From positions 1 through 26,751 of IMG/VR virus record IMGVR_UViG_3300025646_000296: a stretch of 26,751 nt of DNA. One strand, given 5' to 3'. Made by a program: the position numbers and the translations under genes. Under the pieces are notes generated by a model. That model searched no databases. It saw only the letters and a list, made by a program, of their open reading frames with translations, and was not told the origin of the DNA. The stretch's first letter is position 1, and every line of letters begins with the position of its first letter. Below are positions 19,263-26,751 of the stretch, in pieces. Source of the DNA: a virus.

Positions 19263-19328
19263 CTACCATTTATCAATGTGAGTTGACTTATTGGCAAAGA
19301 TTCCCTGCATAGAGAACTTCGCCTGCAT
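19263..19328 (-). CDS. Possible 21-aa leader peptide before the HNH gene
   Basis: The ATG at 19328 has an excellent GAGGAG eight bases upstream. The frame codes for MQAKFSMQGIFANKSTHIDK plus one residue and stops 4 nt before the likely HNH start. Translation of such a leader could set how often ribosomes reach the HNH gene. It lies inside a frame that could also be the N-terminus of the HNH protein, so this is speculative. Confidence 0.2.
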   Translation of the reverse strand: MQAKFSMQGIFANKSTHIDKW

Positions 19329-19397
19329 TGCCTTGACTCCTCAGCCACCTGAATGTGCGCAAGCTGACACACTCACGGTAGCCGTTGAGACCTTGTG

Positions 19398-19913
19398 TTA
19401 ACCCCTGCTTGCAGTTACCTTAACGTCTTTGTTGTATCTACCAGTTTCGGAGTAATCCTTCAGTGGCGATGTACACATTTTACGAAACACCATCTGGCCA
19501 ATCTTCAGCCCAGGATACAGCGGCAGATCATGAAACCGGCGTGCATTTTTGAGTTCAAGCGTGAGTTTGCTGCCATGCCAACCTGGATCACAGAATCCAG
19601 CGAGGAGGTGCTGATACCCTTCGCGTGCGCGGCTTGATTTCAATACAAATTGCGCTGAGATAAATCGTGGCAGGTTGAATGTTTCGATTGTTTCTGCTAA
19701 GCAAAACTCATTCGGCAGCAGCCAGTATGGGTGCTCCGCTGTGCGTTTGCTGATGTCGATTTCGACCAGCTCACGTTGATCGGCAACCTCAATCATCAGG
19801 TGATTGCCGAGTCTTACATCAATACTGGCAGGGTTGAGCAGTTCAGGGTCAAACGGTTCAACAATCGCATCCAGCTGTTCGTAGTAGCGGATTTGCCAAT
19901 CGCTAAGAATCAC
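19398..19913 (-). CDS. dcd: dCTP deaminase (Dcd/Dut family)
   Basis: The 171-aa protein begins MILSDWQIRYYEQLD and has LLNPASIDVRLGNHL, VLKSSRAREGYQHLLAGF, CDPGWHGSKLTLELKN (E120 is the likely catalytic acid) and YPGLKIGQMVF. These are the Dcd motifs, so it converts dCTP to dUTP or, if bifunctional, dUMP. The product feeds the ThyX enzyme encoded on the other strand. The start is a GTG at 19913. It lies 3 nt after the endolysin gene in the minus-strand operon, an unusual place for a nucleotide enzyme. Confidence 0.88.
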   Translation of the reverse strand: MILSDWQIRYYEQLDAIVEPFDPELLNPASIDVRLGNHLMIEVADQRELVEIDISKRTAEHPYWLLPNEFCLAETIETFNLPRFISAQFVLKSSRAREGYQHLLAGFCDPGWHGSKLTLELKNARRFHDLPLYPGLKIGQMVFRKMCTSPLKDYSETGRYNKDVKVTASRG

Positions 19914-19916
19914 GAT

Positions 19917-21053
19917 TCAAAATTCAGGCTTCACCAGAATAGCCCAACCTGTATTCGGACCGTCGATCTCCCAGCGTCGCAACCAATTCTTACGGCTGTA
20001 CTCGACGCGAGCACCGCGAGAAATGTGGTTGCTGATGTAGCCGCCGTTCTTCATGTCAGCTTCACCATTCGGGTCGTTGTGAACGATCGTGTCTTCGGTG
20101 TAACCGATCGCTACAGTCCAGTGTCCGCCGCCGGTAGGTGCCGTGACGCGGCCTTGATGCAACCAGCCAACAGCAACAGGGCGACCGGCGCCGATCTCGG
20201 CTTCGAGTGTTGCGGCTGAGCAATCGGTGCGGAACCGTGCATCAAAGCCCAGTGACCGCAGCGCTTTGACCTGGGCCTGCGCGTCAGTGGTGTCGCCGAA
20301 TCGTGCGCGGATGATGTTGTATTCATCATCGGAATCCACTTGACCGTGATACCGAGCGATCATTGCGCAGGAACTGCTAAAACATTCGCGGTATCCGGTG
20401 CCGCTCATGTTGTCAAGTTGGTACTCATAAGGCACATCAAGGATCAACCCTTCGCTGCCGAGCTGCGACTGCATGATGCCAATCAGCTTTTCGGCGTATT
20501 TCGGATCGGTTGCGTAGCCTTCTGCGATCAGCAACCGAGCGCATTCGTTGCGATCATCAGCGCGGTTCACGCCTTTGTGCTGTTGGTAATCCTTGTACCA
20601 ACGCGACACGAGGTACTCGACGCAAGCGGCAAGTGACGGGAAGTCGATGAAGCTATCGGTGATGGTGACCCATTGCCCATCCAAGAACTCGCGTGTGGTG
20701 GTGGATGTGCCGCCACCTTTAAGCCCGAAGTAGTTGTGTTGACCTGAGACGTGCTTACCCCAGCCTGACTCAAGCGCCCATTGCGCTGCAACGACTTCAG
20801 GGAACTTGGCGCCAGCAACTGCAGCAGCAGCCATGATGCCATTCCAGTCGTTGTCGTAACTGGCAGGCGCCTCGACTGCTGACGACCACGTTGAATACCA
20901 GTCTTGATCACGCGCAAGCAGGCCTGGGGCAGCAGCGTTGATGGCTTGCTCCAGTTCATGGATCGCGGCATCTTGATGCCCAAGCTTCTTGTAGTACTTG
21001 AACAGGTCAATCAGTCGGATCATCGAACCAGGGAGCACGGATGTGTAGGTCAT
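19917..21053 (-). CDS. Two-domain endolysin: glucosaminidase plus C39-like peptidase
   Basis: A helical N-terminus contains FKYYKKLGHQ. A glucosaminidase-type (FlgJ-like) domain follows, with AAQWALESGWGKHVSGQHNY carrying the catalytic Glu (E95 counting from ATG 21053). A C39-like papain-fold domain then begins at DVPYEYQLDNMSGTGYRECF with the likely Cys nucleophile at C224, and GHWTVAIGY and HNDP supply His and Asp. Together they would cut glycan and peptide bonds of peptidoglycan at lysis. The length is 378 aa. An ATG at 21023 is an alternative start; its upstream neighbour ends at 21007, so either overlaps. Confidence 0.75.
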   Translation of the reverse strand: MTYTSVLPGSMIRLIDLFKYYKKLGHQDAAIHELEQAINAAAPGLLARDQDWYSTWSSAVEAPASYDNDWNGIMAAAAVAGAKFPEVVAAQWALESGWGKHVSGQHNYFGLKGGGTSTTTREFLDGQWVTITDSFIDFPSLAACVEYLVSRWYKDYQQHKGVNRADDRNECARLLIAEGYATDPKYAEKLIGIMQSQLGSEGLILDVPYEYQLDNMSGTGYRECFSSSCAMIARYHGQVDSDDEYNIIRARFGDTTDAQAQVKALRSLGFDARFRTDCSAATLEAEIGAGRPVAVGWLHQGRVTAPTGGGHWTVAIGYTEDTIVHNDPNGEADMKNGGYISNHISRGARVEYSRKNWLRRWEIDGPNTGWAILVKPEF

Positions 21054-21219
21054 CAAGCCGCACTGGTGGCGGCATGGCGGGGGGTTGGGTTTTGTGCCAG
21101 TCCTCGATCTCAGCGTCGAGCCTTGGCTTCAGCGTCGCCTCGAACTTGCGGCGGTTGATCGCACGCTGCAGATCCTGCAGCGGCGACCGTGAGTCAAACC
21201 GCCACAGCCAGCGAGTCAG
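21007..21219 (-). CDS. Hypothetical protein, 70 aa, probable CTG start
   Basis: The frame reads LTRWLWRFDSRSPLQDLQRA and then INRRKFEATLKPRLDAEIED, a basic, Trp-rich helix that looks fully coding. It lacks ATG, GTG or TTG near its 5' end. The only well-placed start is CTG at 21219, whose last bases overlap the upstream stop (CTGA), with AAAAAAGGG just before it. The end overlaps the endolysin start. I do not know the family. Without a working start the gene would be dead. Confidence 0.5.
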   Translation of the reverse strand: MTRWLWRFDSRSPLQDLQRAINRRKFEATLKPRLDAEIEDWHKTQPPAMPPPVRLDDLHIRAPWFDDPTD

Positions 21220-21365
21220 CCCTTTTTTGCTTTGATCGAGCGCAACGCATGAAACACCAGCTGGATGACGCTGTTGTCACGCAGCGGCGACAAAGCGATG
21301 ATCTCAGACGCAGCGGCCACGATGATCCAAGTGATCGGGCTGGACAGGATTTCTTCGATGTGCAT
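21216..21365 (-). CDS. Small membrane protein, holin candidate, 49 aa
   Basis: The protein begins MHIEEILSSPITWIIVAAAS with one hydrophobic span (about 8-26), then a basic helix (DNSVIQLVFHALRSIKAKKG). Its place next to the endolysin and its build fit a single-span holin or holin partner. The start codon is an ATG at 21365; the stop overlaps the CTG of the next gene. The holin call is inference from context. Confidence 0.5.
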   Translation of the reverse strand: MHIEEILSSPITWIIVAAASEIIALSPLRDNSVIQLVFHALRSIKAKKG

Positions 21366-21392
21366 GGGATGCAGATGACTCGTGACTTGATC

Positions 21393-21638
21393 CTAGCGCC
21401 CTTTGTTTTCCAGTACAGTAATTCGATTACCGTGTTCGTTAAGCCTTGAATAGATCGTCCTGCGGTCTTCCCTCATATCTTGATGCAATTCTTCGAGCTT
21501 GCCGGCGATGCTCTCGACTGCTGCAGTCAGGCGGATGACTGCTTCGCGGGATTCGTTGGTGCGGCGGGTGAAGCCCGATACGGACATCCCGGCAATGCCA
21601 ATAGAGGCGCCCAGGATCGCTGCGTAGATTTCAATCAC
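21393..21638 (-). CDS. Holin-like/XhlA-like membrane coiled coil, 81 aa
   Basis: A transmembrane segment (about residues 4-22: IYAAILGASIGIAGMSVSG) is followed by a long amphipathic coiled coil (about 29-78) ending with a Lys/Arg tail. This is the build of XhlA-type and other accessory lysis proteins. The start is a GTG at 21638 with GAGG upstream. It could be the holin or the antiholin; with the 49-aa protein it would form a pair. The family call is by architecture only. Confidence 0.5.
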   Translation of the reverse strand: MIEIYAAILGASIGIAGMSVSGFTRRTNESREAVIRLTAAVESIAGKLEELHQDMREDRRTIYSRLNEHGNRITVLENKGR

Positions 21639-21666
21639 AGGTGCCTCTGGTGCCTCCTGGTTCAGT

Positions 21667-21867
21667 TTAGTCCCAAGCAGCGTTGGCGACTGCCACCACC
21701 TTTGGGTCTTCGTCAGTCAGGTCATCACCGGGCGCTAGCGTATGACGGTGATAGGACTGCGAGATGATCTCGCCATCCTCTAGTACGCGCATCGCTGAAC
21801 GCACCTGGATGATGCCGTTTTCCAGCACCTCGATTTTGTCAACAACGGTTTCTTTGGCGAGGCTCAT
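21667..21867 (-). CDS. Hypothetical protein, 66 aa
   Basis: The ATG at 21867 starts MSLAKETVVDKIEVLENGII then RSAMRVLEDGEIISQSYHRH. It is a strand-rich protein with LAPGDDLTDEDPKVV and VANAAWD at the end. This composition resembles small proteins found beside tail-fibre genes in cyanophages and also in some prophages. It may be a tail-tip accessory protein. The assignment is context-based. Confidence 0.5.
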   Translation of the reverse strand: MSLAKETVVDKIEVLENGIIQVRSAMRVLEDGEIISQSYHRHTLAPGDDLTDEDPKVVAVANAAWD

Positions 21868-21921
21868 GTGATGCAAAAAGCTGATGGGGCGTAGTTTTAA
21901 GCCGTTGCGGGCTTGGGTTTG

Positions 21922-24900
21922 CTACGGAGACAAGTAAGTAAACTCAATGTGCATATCTAGAGCACTTGCAGACGTAAAGTCTGGGGCGCTGGAATCAAGT
22001 GGACTGCCGTCTGATCCGCCGATTTTGTATCGACCGTTGGCATCCGGCACTATCAATACGAAATAAGTTGTTGCGCTAGGCCAACCCGCTCCGCCACCAG
22101 TAGTTTGGATCGTGCCAACAGCTTGACGACCTTTTTGGTTGGCATCACCTATCTGAGCTGGGACAAATGGAAGATTCATTGCATAAGGCCCAGGGATTGG
22201 GTTGAAGACGCTTGCCCGTCCAGACACAAACACAGTGACAAGATTACCAACCTTTGTGTACCGGGGCAGACTCAGTTGTGATGAGTTGAGTGAATCGCAT
22301 ACCAAGGTTGTTCCTGAATACAACTCAAAGACCCAACCACCAGATTCATAGTCATCCAGCGCATTAGCCGCTGCGGTGTCGCCGTTGAACTGGATGCCAC
22401 CAGTGCCGGATGCAAGTCGCATGTAGCCACCGGTAAAACGTGCTTGTTCCGTGCCACCAGTCGCAATGCCTAGCTCATCCGCACCGGGCCGAAAGATGCC
22501 GGTGTTGCTGTCACCATCAAATGCAACGCCAGGCGCTGAAGCTGTACCCGAACCTGCGTTTTCCATCAAGTCAGCAATGCTGACCTTTTTGGTTACATCT
22601 GTATTGCCATCTACAATCGGCAACACATCAGTGCTAGTTGGGTCTGTGTATTCCGGTAAATTGGGAAAGCTAAACGTACCGTCAATCGTTAAGGTGTTGA
22701 TTGTTGCAGTAGCCTCAACTGTTAAATTGCCGACAGTTAATTCATTGAAGAAATTCTCCTGCGCATCGTCAATGCTTGCAGCGCCGATGCTATTGATGTC
22801 AATTATTGCACCAGTTTCGATGTCTTCAAGACCACGCGGCGAGATGTTGAATCCATCTTCGTTGCTGCCTTGCGGTACGACTCGCCCGCCTGCAACATTG
22901 GTGAAATAATAGGTAAATTTGTTTTGCGGACCGAGTTCTTTCTGCGCTGCGGGAATTGCTTTTGAGTAGTTAAGGAATCCTGCCCATTCCCAAGCGTGGC
23001 CATAAAGCCTTAGCGTACTAGCGCGGCGGAACTCAACAGCCCAGTTACCAAGCCCAGAAGCTGCACCACCAGATGGGACACCGGTAAGGTCACTAGCTGG
23101 ATCAAGCTCGCGGGTTGCTGCAGCTTGAGGCACCAACGAAGCGTGAGCATTGGCTGAACTAAATCCAAGCGCAATCAAGAAAGCGTAAACACCTAGGTAA
23201 TCAGTCCCAGATCGGTATTGATCTAGTACGCTGCCGGATGATGTCCAAATAGTGGTGAAGTTAATCCCAAGATCAACGCTGCTGGCATCAGCATCGGTGT
23301 CGGTATCAAAAACGATAATTGGCTCTTGGTTCTTCCTTTCATCTTCTGCGTTGTAAGCCGATGGCATGTGAACGAAAGTCTCGCCCCAGTAGTCAGCATC
23401 TGGGTTTGTGGTTGTAGCAACATGATCAACAATTGCTTGGTAGTGTTTGTTGCTGTGCTTAACAATCGTGCCAGCGCGGTAATAGGTATCACCACCGCTG
23501 CGATAGGTGATGTCAGCAGCTGAACGTCGCAGGGTGATTTCTGCGGCAGTCGATACACCGGTTGTACTGCCAACACCAGTAGTGCCGACGACAAACACTT
23601 CCGAGCCACCTGCGGCAAATTCGTTATCAATTGCGCCACCCGCACGTGTCGGATCGGTTTGGATAACAAAATTACGCTCTGGCAATCGTGTGCTGCTGGT
23701 GTTGCTGAGCTGCAACGAAACGCGGCGTTCTGAAGGTGTGCGCGTATCAACCAACCGCCTGATGTAAACGCGGCGACCGATCGCAAGACTTGCGCCAGTG
23801 CTTGGATTGGTGCCAACTGGAGTGCCGGTATCGGATTCCGTTAGCTGCCCACTGATGTTGATCTCGTCAGGATCTGCATCGGACCACGCCGAAGAAGTCA
23901 AGCTGGCTTGCCAATCTTCACCGATTGAGTTCTCAACCCAGACCTTGGTGCCGCTTTTTAATGTGTAACCATCGGCTAGCAAAATTGCCGGAACAGTGGA
24001 ACTATCAGGGCTGATTGCGAGAGCGGAGCTAAGCGTGATCTTGCTACTTGTTACAGCAGAAACCGTGCCGAGGTAAAAGCGTCGAATGTTACCGGCCTTT
24101 TCGCTGACATTCAGCGGAACCTTAATGCTTGCAACGCTCCAGTCCTTATCCTGCGGAAACGCAAATGTTTTGTAGCCCTGGCTGACTGCAGCACAACCAC
24201 CGAAGCTACTGTTGCTGTTGGTGACTGTAATTTCGCCGCCCAGGTCAGTGAAATGATGCGTGCCTTGGCCGATGGCGAAGACTGACACCTCTTGGATGAA
24301 AGCATCGTTGATTGCGCTGATGTGACGACTGAGCCGCGCTGGATTCATGCGCGTATTGTCGGGATCTGCCGCGATGTATTGCTCATAGGTTGGTTGCACC
24401 CACGTGCTGCCGTTGTAAATCTGCCAGCAGCTCATGTCTTTCTGCAGGCTCACACCAGTGAAGTTGGCGCAAACCATGGACTTCAGGCCCTCGACCTTGG
24501 AGCCATCCATGAACGCACCGCCCATGCCGTAGTCGGATCGCACCGAGCAATTGAAGATGTACGGCGACGCAGAGGCAGTCGTGTCCCATGCGCTGGTGGG
24601 CGCTTGGGTGCGGTCAATCGGACCGACGATTTGGTACTCGGTGCCGCGTGTGACGGTCAGCGCAGAGCCAAGATCTGCGCCAGAGCCAACGGCGCTGAAG
24701 GTTTTGGCGTAGAAGTCATCAAGCTCCGCCTTGCTGGCGAATTGATAAGGGTCCAGCAGATGATGACTGGCCGCAAGGCCAATCTTGTCCATAAAAGTGA
24801 AACCGAAGAAGTAGCCGGTTCCGGTGATCTTCAGCATCCCTCGGCGGTTGCTGTAATCCGCCGCTTCATCAGCAACAGCAGGCACCCAGTTGGGGCGGAT

Positions 24901-25518
24901 GGTGGTCTTGCGCAGATCCGGGCCACACAGGCTGCAACCACGAGGCAGCAGTACACCGCCAACAGTGACAGGGTTGAACTTGATCAGCTCGGTGCTGTCG
25001 GGAATTTTTGAGACCCCCCAGCTTGCGATGCTAGTGCTGGCCTGTCCAGGATCGTTGTACAACGTGTGGACGCCAGTGCTGAGCACGATGCTCACGCAAT
25101 CCACATGAGCAGCAGGGTCGGTGATCGTGTACCAGTCTTTGGATGTGATGATCGCCGCTTCGATGACGGCGCGGTTGATCGTCTTGAACGGACGCTGCGG
25201 CGTGAAACCACACGTCAGGCGTTGCTTTTCGAGGCGCTTCAGCTTGGATGCAATGATCTCAGCCTGCGTAACGCCCTCTTCGTAATCGTTGTACGCACCA
25301 CCAACAAACTCATCGCTGCCGGTGTAAGGGTTGACGTAAAGCGTGAATGGAGCGTTGAGTGGATCAGCTTGAGCGGAGTCGCCAGCAGAGATCGCGGCAT
25401 TGCCTGCGATCTGACGCATCATGTCATTCAGCGCCGCGATCTGAGCGCGGAACTCACCCTGGGTTGCGTTGATGTCGCTCAGCGAACCACTGTCACCGGC
25501 AAATTCCAGACTCGCCAC
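21922..25518 (-). CDS. Large tail fibre/tailspike protein, 1198 aa
   Basis: The protein starts from a GTG at 25518 (MASLEFAGDSGSLSDINATQ). Repetitive, Ser/Thr/Gly-rich, strand-rich sequence fills most of it, which suits a long beta-solenoid fibre that reaches the host surface. Near residue 1000 FDGDSNTGIFRPGADELGIA is a motif often found in tail fibres, and the last 200 residues form a compact, probably receptor-binding, tip. The neighbour downstream (25561-26574, transcribed first) is another virion protein. The receptor cannot be inferred. Confidence 0.75.
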   Translation of the reverse strand: MASLEFAGDSGSLSDINATQGEFRAQIAALNDMMRQIAGNAAISAGDSAQADPLNAPFTLYVNPYTGSDEFVGGAYNDYEEGVTQAEIIASKLKRLEKQRLTCGFTPQRPFKTINRAVIEAAIITSKDWYTITDPAAHVDCVSIVLSTGVHTLYNDPGQASTSIASWGVSKIPDSTELIKFNPVTVGGVLLPRGCSLCGPDLRKTTIRPNWVPAVADEAADYSNRRGMLKITGTGYFFGFTFMDKIGLAASHHLLDPYQFASKAELDDFYAKTFSAVGSGADLGSALTVTRGTEYQIVGPIDRTQAPTSAWDTTASASPYIFNCSVRSDYGMGGAFMDGSKVEGLKSMVCANFTGVSLQKDMSCWQIYNGSTWVQPTYEQYIAADPDNTRMNPARLSRHISAINDAFIQEVSVFAIGQGTHHFTDLGGEITVTNSNSSFGGCAAVSQGYKTFAFPQDKDWSVASIKVPLNVSEKAGNIRRFYLGTVSAVTSSKITLSSALAISPDSSTVPAILLADGYTLKSGTKVWVENSIGEDWQASLTSSAWSDADPDEINISGQLTESDTGTPVGTNPSTGASLAIGRRVYIRRLVDTRTPSERRVSLQLSNTSSTRLPERNFVIQTDPTRAGGAIDNEFAAGGSEVFVVGTTGVGSTTGVSTAAEITLRRSAADITYRSGGDTYYRAGTIVKHSNKHYQAIVDHVATTTNPDADYWGETFVHMPSAYNAEDERKNQEPIIVFDTDTDADASSVDLGINFTTIWTSSGSVLDQYRSGTDYLGVYAFLIALGFSSANAHASLVPQAAATRELDPASDLTGVPSGGAASGLGNWAVEFRRASTLRLYGHAWEWAGFLNYSKAIPAAQKELGPQNKFTYYFTNVAGGRVVPQGSNEDGFNISPRGLEDIETGAIIDINSIGAASIDDAQENFFNELTVGNLTVEATATINTLTIDGTFSFPNLPEYTDPTSTDVLPIVDGNTDVTKKVSIADLMENAGSGTASAPGVAFDGDSNTGIFRPGADELGIATGGTEQARFTGGYMRLASGTGGIQFNGDTAAANALDDYESGGWVFELYSGTTLVCDSLNSSQLSLPRYTKVGNLVTVFVSGRASVFNPIPGPYAMNLPFVPAQIGDANQKGRQAVGTIQTTGGGAGWPSATTYFVLIVPDANGRYKIGGSDGSPLDSSAPDFTSASALDMHIEFTYLSP

Positions 25519-25560
25519 GCTTTTTTAGCTCTACATGTTGCCATCGTAGCAACCGCCGAA

Positions 25561-26574
25561 CTAGGCAGCTACCTTGAGCTTGATCTCTGATGTAGCAACG
25601 AAGTCAGCCGTACCAGCGATGACTTCAGTGGCGCGGGTGTTCAAACGGGTGTTGGTTAGGAGGATGTCGCACTCGTAGTAAACCGATCCATCGATGCGTG
25701 GTGATGGCGCTGAGCGATTTTTGTAGATGTGGAATCGAGCCTTGGTGTTGCATTGATTCTGCGTGAGCAGCACTAGTCTGAGGAATGCCAAGCCGTCTTG
25801 CTCAGTATCGACGCTGCTGTGTTCAGCCAGGAATTGCAGGCTGCCGGCGCCACGCACCAGTGATTTGACGTGCTCGCCGAAGGTTTCGCCGATCGCGGTG
25901 GTGTCGAGGTTGCTGGCGTCGATGCTCATCACCCATTCTTCAAGATCGCATTGCAGCTTCCAGTCGCGGTTTTCGCACACCACATTGAAGCCAGTGGGCA
26001 GCGTAATGACCGATTCAAGGCGCTGCTCAGAATCAGACAACGTCAACGGCTGGATTGCGTTGGCGGCAGCATCAATTGCGCTGGTGTAGGTGGAGTCGTT
26101 GTCGTAATGCGCGATGATGAAATTTGACGGCTTGACGGTGACCAGCGGTTTTTCCGTACCAGTTTCAGAATGCGCGGCGCCCTCGGTTGTCCACAGCTTG
26201 ATGCGATCCAGCACATCGCGACTCATGTAGCCGTCGACCTGTGTGGTCAGGCCAGTGGTCGATGCGGTGTTGTAGAACGCACCAGAATCCCCACCGGATA
26301 CATACGCAGCAGCGCCTAAGCTGCTGCGACTGGGGCCAAGCACCCAGCTGGAACCTGCGTAAAAGCCGTGACCATCGGGGCAGTCAGCATAGCCGTCGCC
26401 GTTGACATCAAACGGAACGCCACCAGCAGCAGCGATGATGATGCGGTCACCGGCCCAGTAAGCCTGATTGGCAAGTGAGATGCTGTCAGCGTTCAACCGC
26501 GCAGCAGTCAGCGCCATCGCATCAGGAATTTCCCGACTGATGTCAAGAACGCCGCCGCTACCGAGGACTGCCAT
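25561..26574 (-). CDS. Putative tail structural protein, 337 aa
   Basis: Starts MAVLGSGGVLDISREIPDAM, long and rich in Ala/Ser/Thr, with a Ca2+-binding-type loop (DVNGDGYADCPDG, about residues 56-68) and many beta-strands. The C-terminus reads LNTRATEVIAGTADFVATSE. It lies directly downstream of a probable tail protein and upstream of the fibre gene, with start and stop overlapping (TGATG). A baseplate-like or tail-tip protein is plausible. No specific family is claimed. Confidence 0.6.
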   Translation of the reverse strand: MAVLGSGGVLDISREIPDAMALTAARLNADSISLANQAYWAGDRIIIAAAGGVPFDVNGDGYADCPDGHGFYAGSSWVLGPSRSSLGAAAYVSGGDSGAFYNTASTTGLTTQVDGYMSRDVLDRIKLWTTEGAAHSETGTEKPLVTVKPSNFIIAHYDNDSTYTSAIDAAANAIQPLTLSDSEQRLESVITLPTGFNVVCENRDWKLQCDLEEWVMSIDASNLDTTAIGETFGEHVKSLVRGAGSLQFLAEHSSVDTEQDGLAFLRLVLLTQNQCNTKARFHIYKNRSAPSPRIDGSVYYECDILLTNTRLNTRATEVIAGTADFVATSEIKLKVAA

Positions 26575-26751
26575 CAGTAACTACCGCTAGGTTTGCCGCT
26601 GAACGTGAACGAAATCGGAATGCTGACCAGATCACCCACGCTGACGCTTGTGCCAGCTTGTGTGATCAAAGCGTCGCCCGTAATCGTGCCATCAGATGTC
26701 GAGGTGTCGAGCACCATCGAAATGCTATTGGTTGAGGTTGAATCGCTCAGC
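26574..26751 (-). CDS. C-terminal part of a probable major tail protein (5' end outside window)
   Basis: The last 58 codons read ...TITGDALITQAGTSVSVGDL followed by SIPISFTFSGKPSGSY and a stop that overlaps the next start. The segment 'VGDLVSIPISF..FSGKPSG' looks like the final strands of a phage tail-tube protein, which would fit the order tube protein, structural protein, fibre. Only the end is seen, so the identity is tentative. Confidence 0.5.
   Translation of the reverse strand, partial: LSDSTSTNSISMVLDTSTSDGTITGDALITQAGTSVSVGDLVSIPISFTFSGKPSGSY

Noticed and set aside
24292-25011. 239-aa plus-strand frame opposite the fibre gene
   Set aside because: The fibre frame is continuous through it, and the Val/Arg/Ala-rich plus-strand product shows no domain or ribosome-binding site.
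1-26751. tRNA genes, integrase, attachment sites or insertion sequences
   Set aside because: No tRNA cloverleaf, recombinase catalytic pattern, transposase or flanking inverted repeats were noticed, so lysogeny cannot be inferred from this window.

Overview
The window looks like part of a tailed double-stranded DNA phage (or a prophage of one), most likely a siphovirus-type phage of a picocyanobacterium such as Synechococcus or Cyanobium. The phage assignment is firm: replication, recombination, nucleotide, lysis and tail genes are packed almost without gaps, with many 1-8 nt gene overlaps. The cyanobacterial host is an inference. It rests on a small protein resembling NblA (phycobilisome degradation), a ThyX signature of a type I associate with cyanophages, and general resemblance of several small proteins and tail genes to cyanophage proteins. 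No integrase, terminase, portal or capsid gene and no tRNA were recognised.

Layout. (1) 1-5862, minus strand: a ribbon-helix-helix (RHH) protein gene and a zinc ribbon/Toprim/ATPase primase-helicase gene, then a 360-bp non-coding stretch packed with 7-bp repeats around an AT-rich core (candidate origin, operator or centromere), then a tail/neck-like gene, the NblA-like gene, a minimal NAD+-dependent DNA ligase made only of the nucleotidyltransferase part, and several small unknown genes. (2) 5863-10954, plus strand: Dda-like SF1 helicase, SF2 helicase, VRR-NUC nuclease, PP-loop (PAPS-reductase-like) protein and DnaQ-like exonuclease, closed by a clear intrinsic terminator at 10978-11009. (3) 11011-13721, plus: a new extended -10 promoter, a RecE/DUF3799-like PD-(D/E)XK nuclease, a probable OB-fold phage protein and an SSB-like protein with an acidic DDFPF tail. 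(4) 13722-18734, plus: small unknown genes, ThyX and a cassette of tiny overlapping genes, most starting Met-Thr-Asp and joined by a recurring SD + ATGACTGA seam; three neighbours are recognisable tandem paralogues. (5) 18728-26751, minus strand: HNH nuclease, dCTP deaminase, two-domain endolysin, a CTG-started small gene, one or two holin-like membrane proteins, a 1198-aa tail fibre/tailspike, a 337-aa structural protein and the C-terminus of a probable major tail protein.

How the parts fit: the divergent junction near 5863 probably controls early expression in both directions; modules 1-3 copy and recombine phage DNA; ThyX and Dcd supply dTMP/dUMP; the small-gene cassette probably holds host-interaction functions; module 5 makes the tail and lyses the cell. 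The most striking unexplained items are the heptad-repeat region with a nearby RHH gene, the modular MTD cassette, a zinc-like four-Cys module shared by two unrelated small proteins, and the NblA-like gene. All assignments come from reading motifs by eye; no database search was run.
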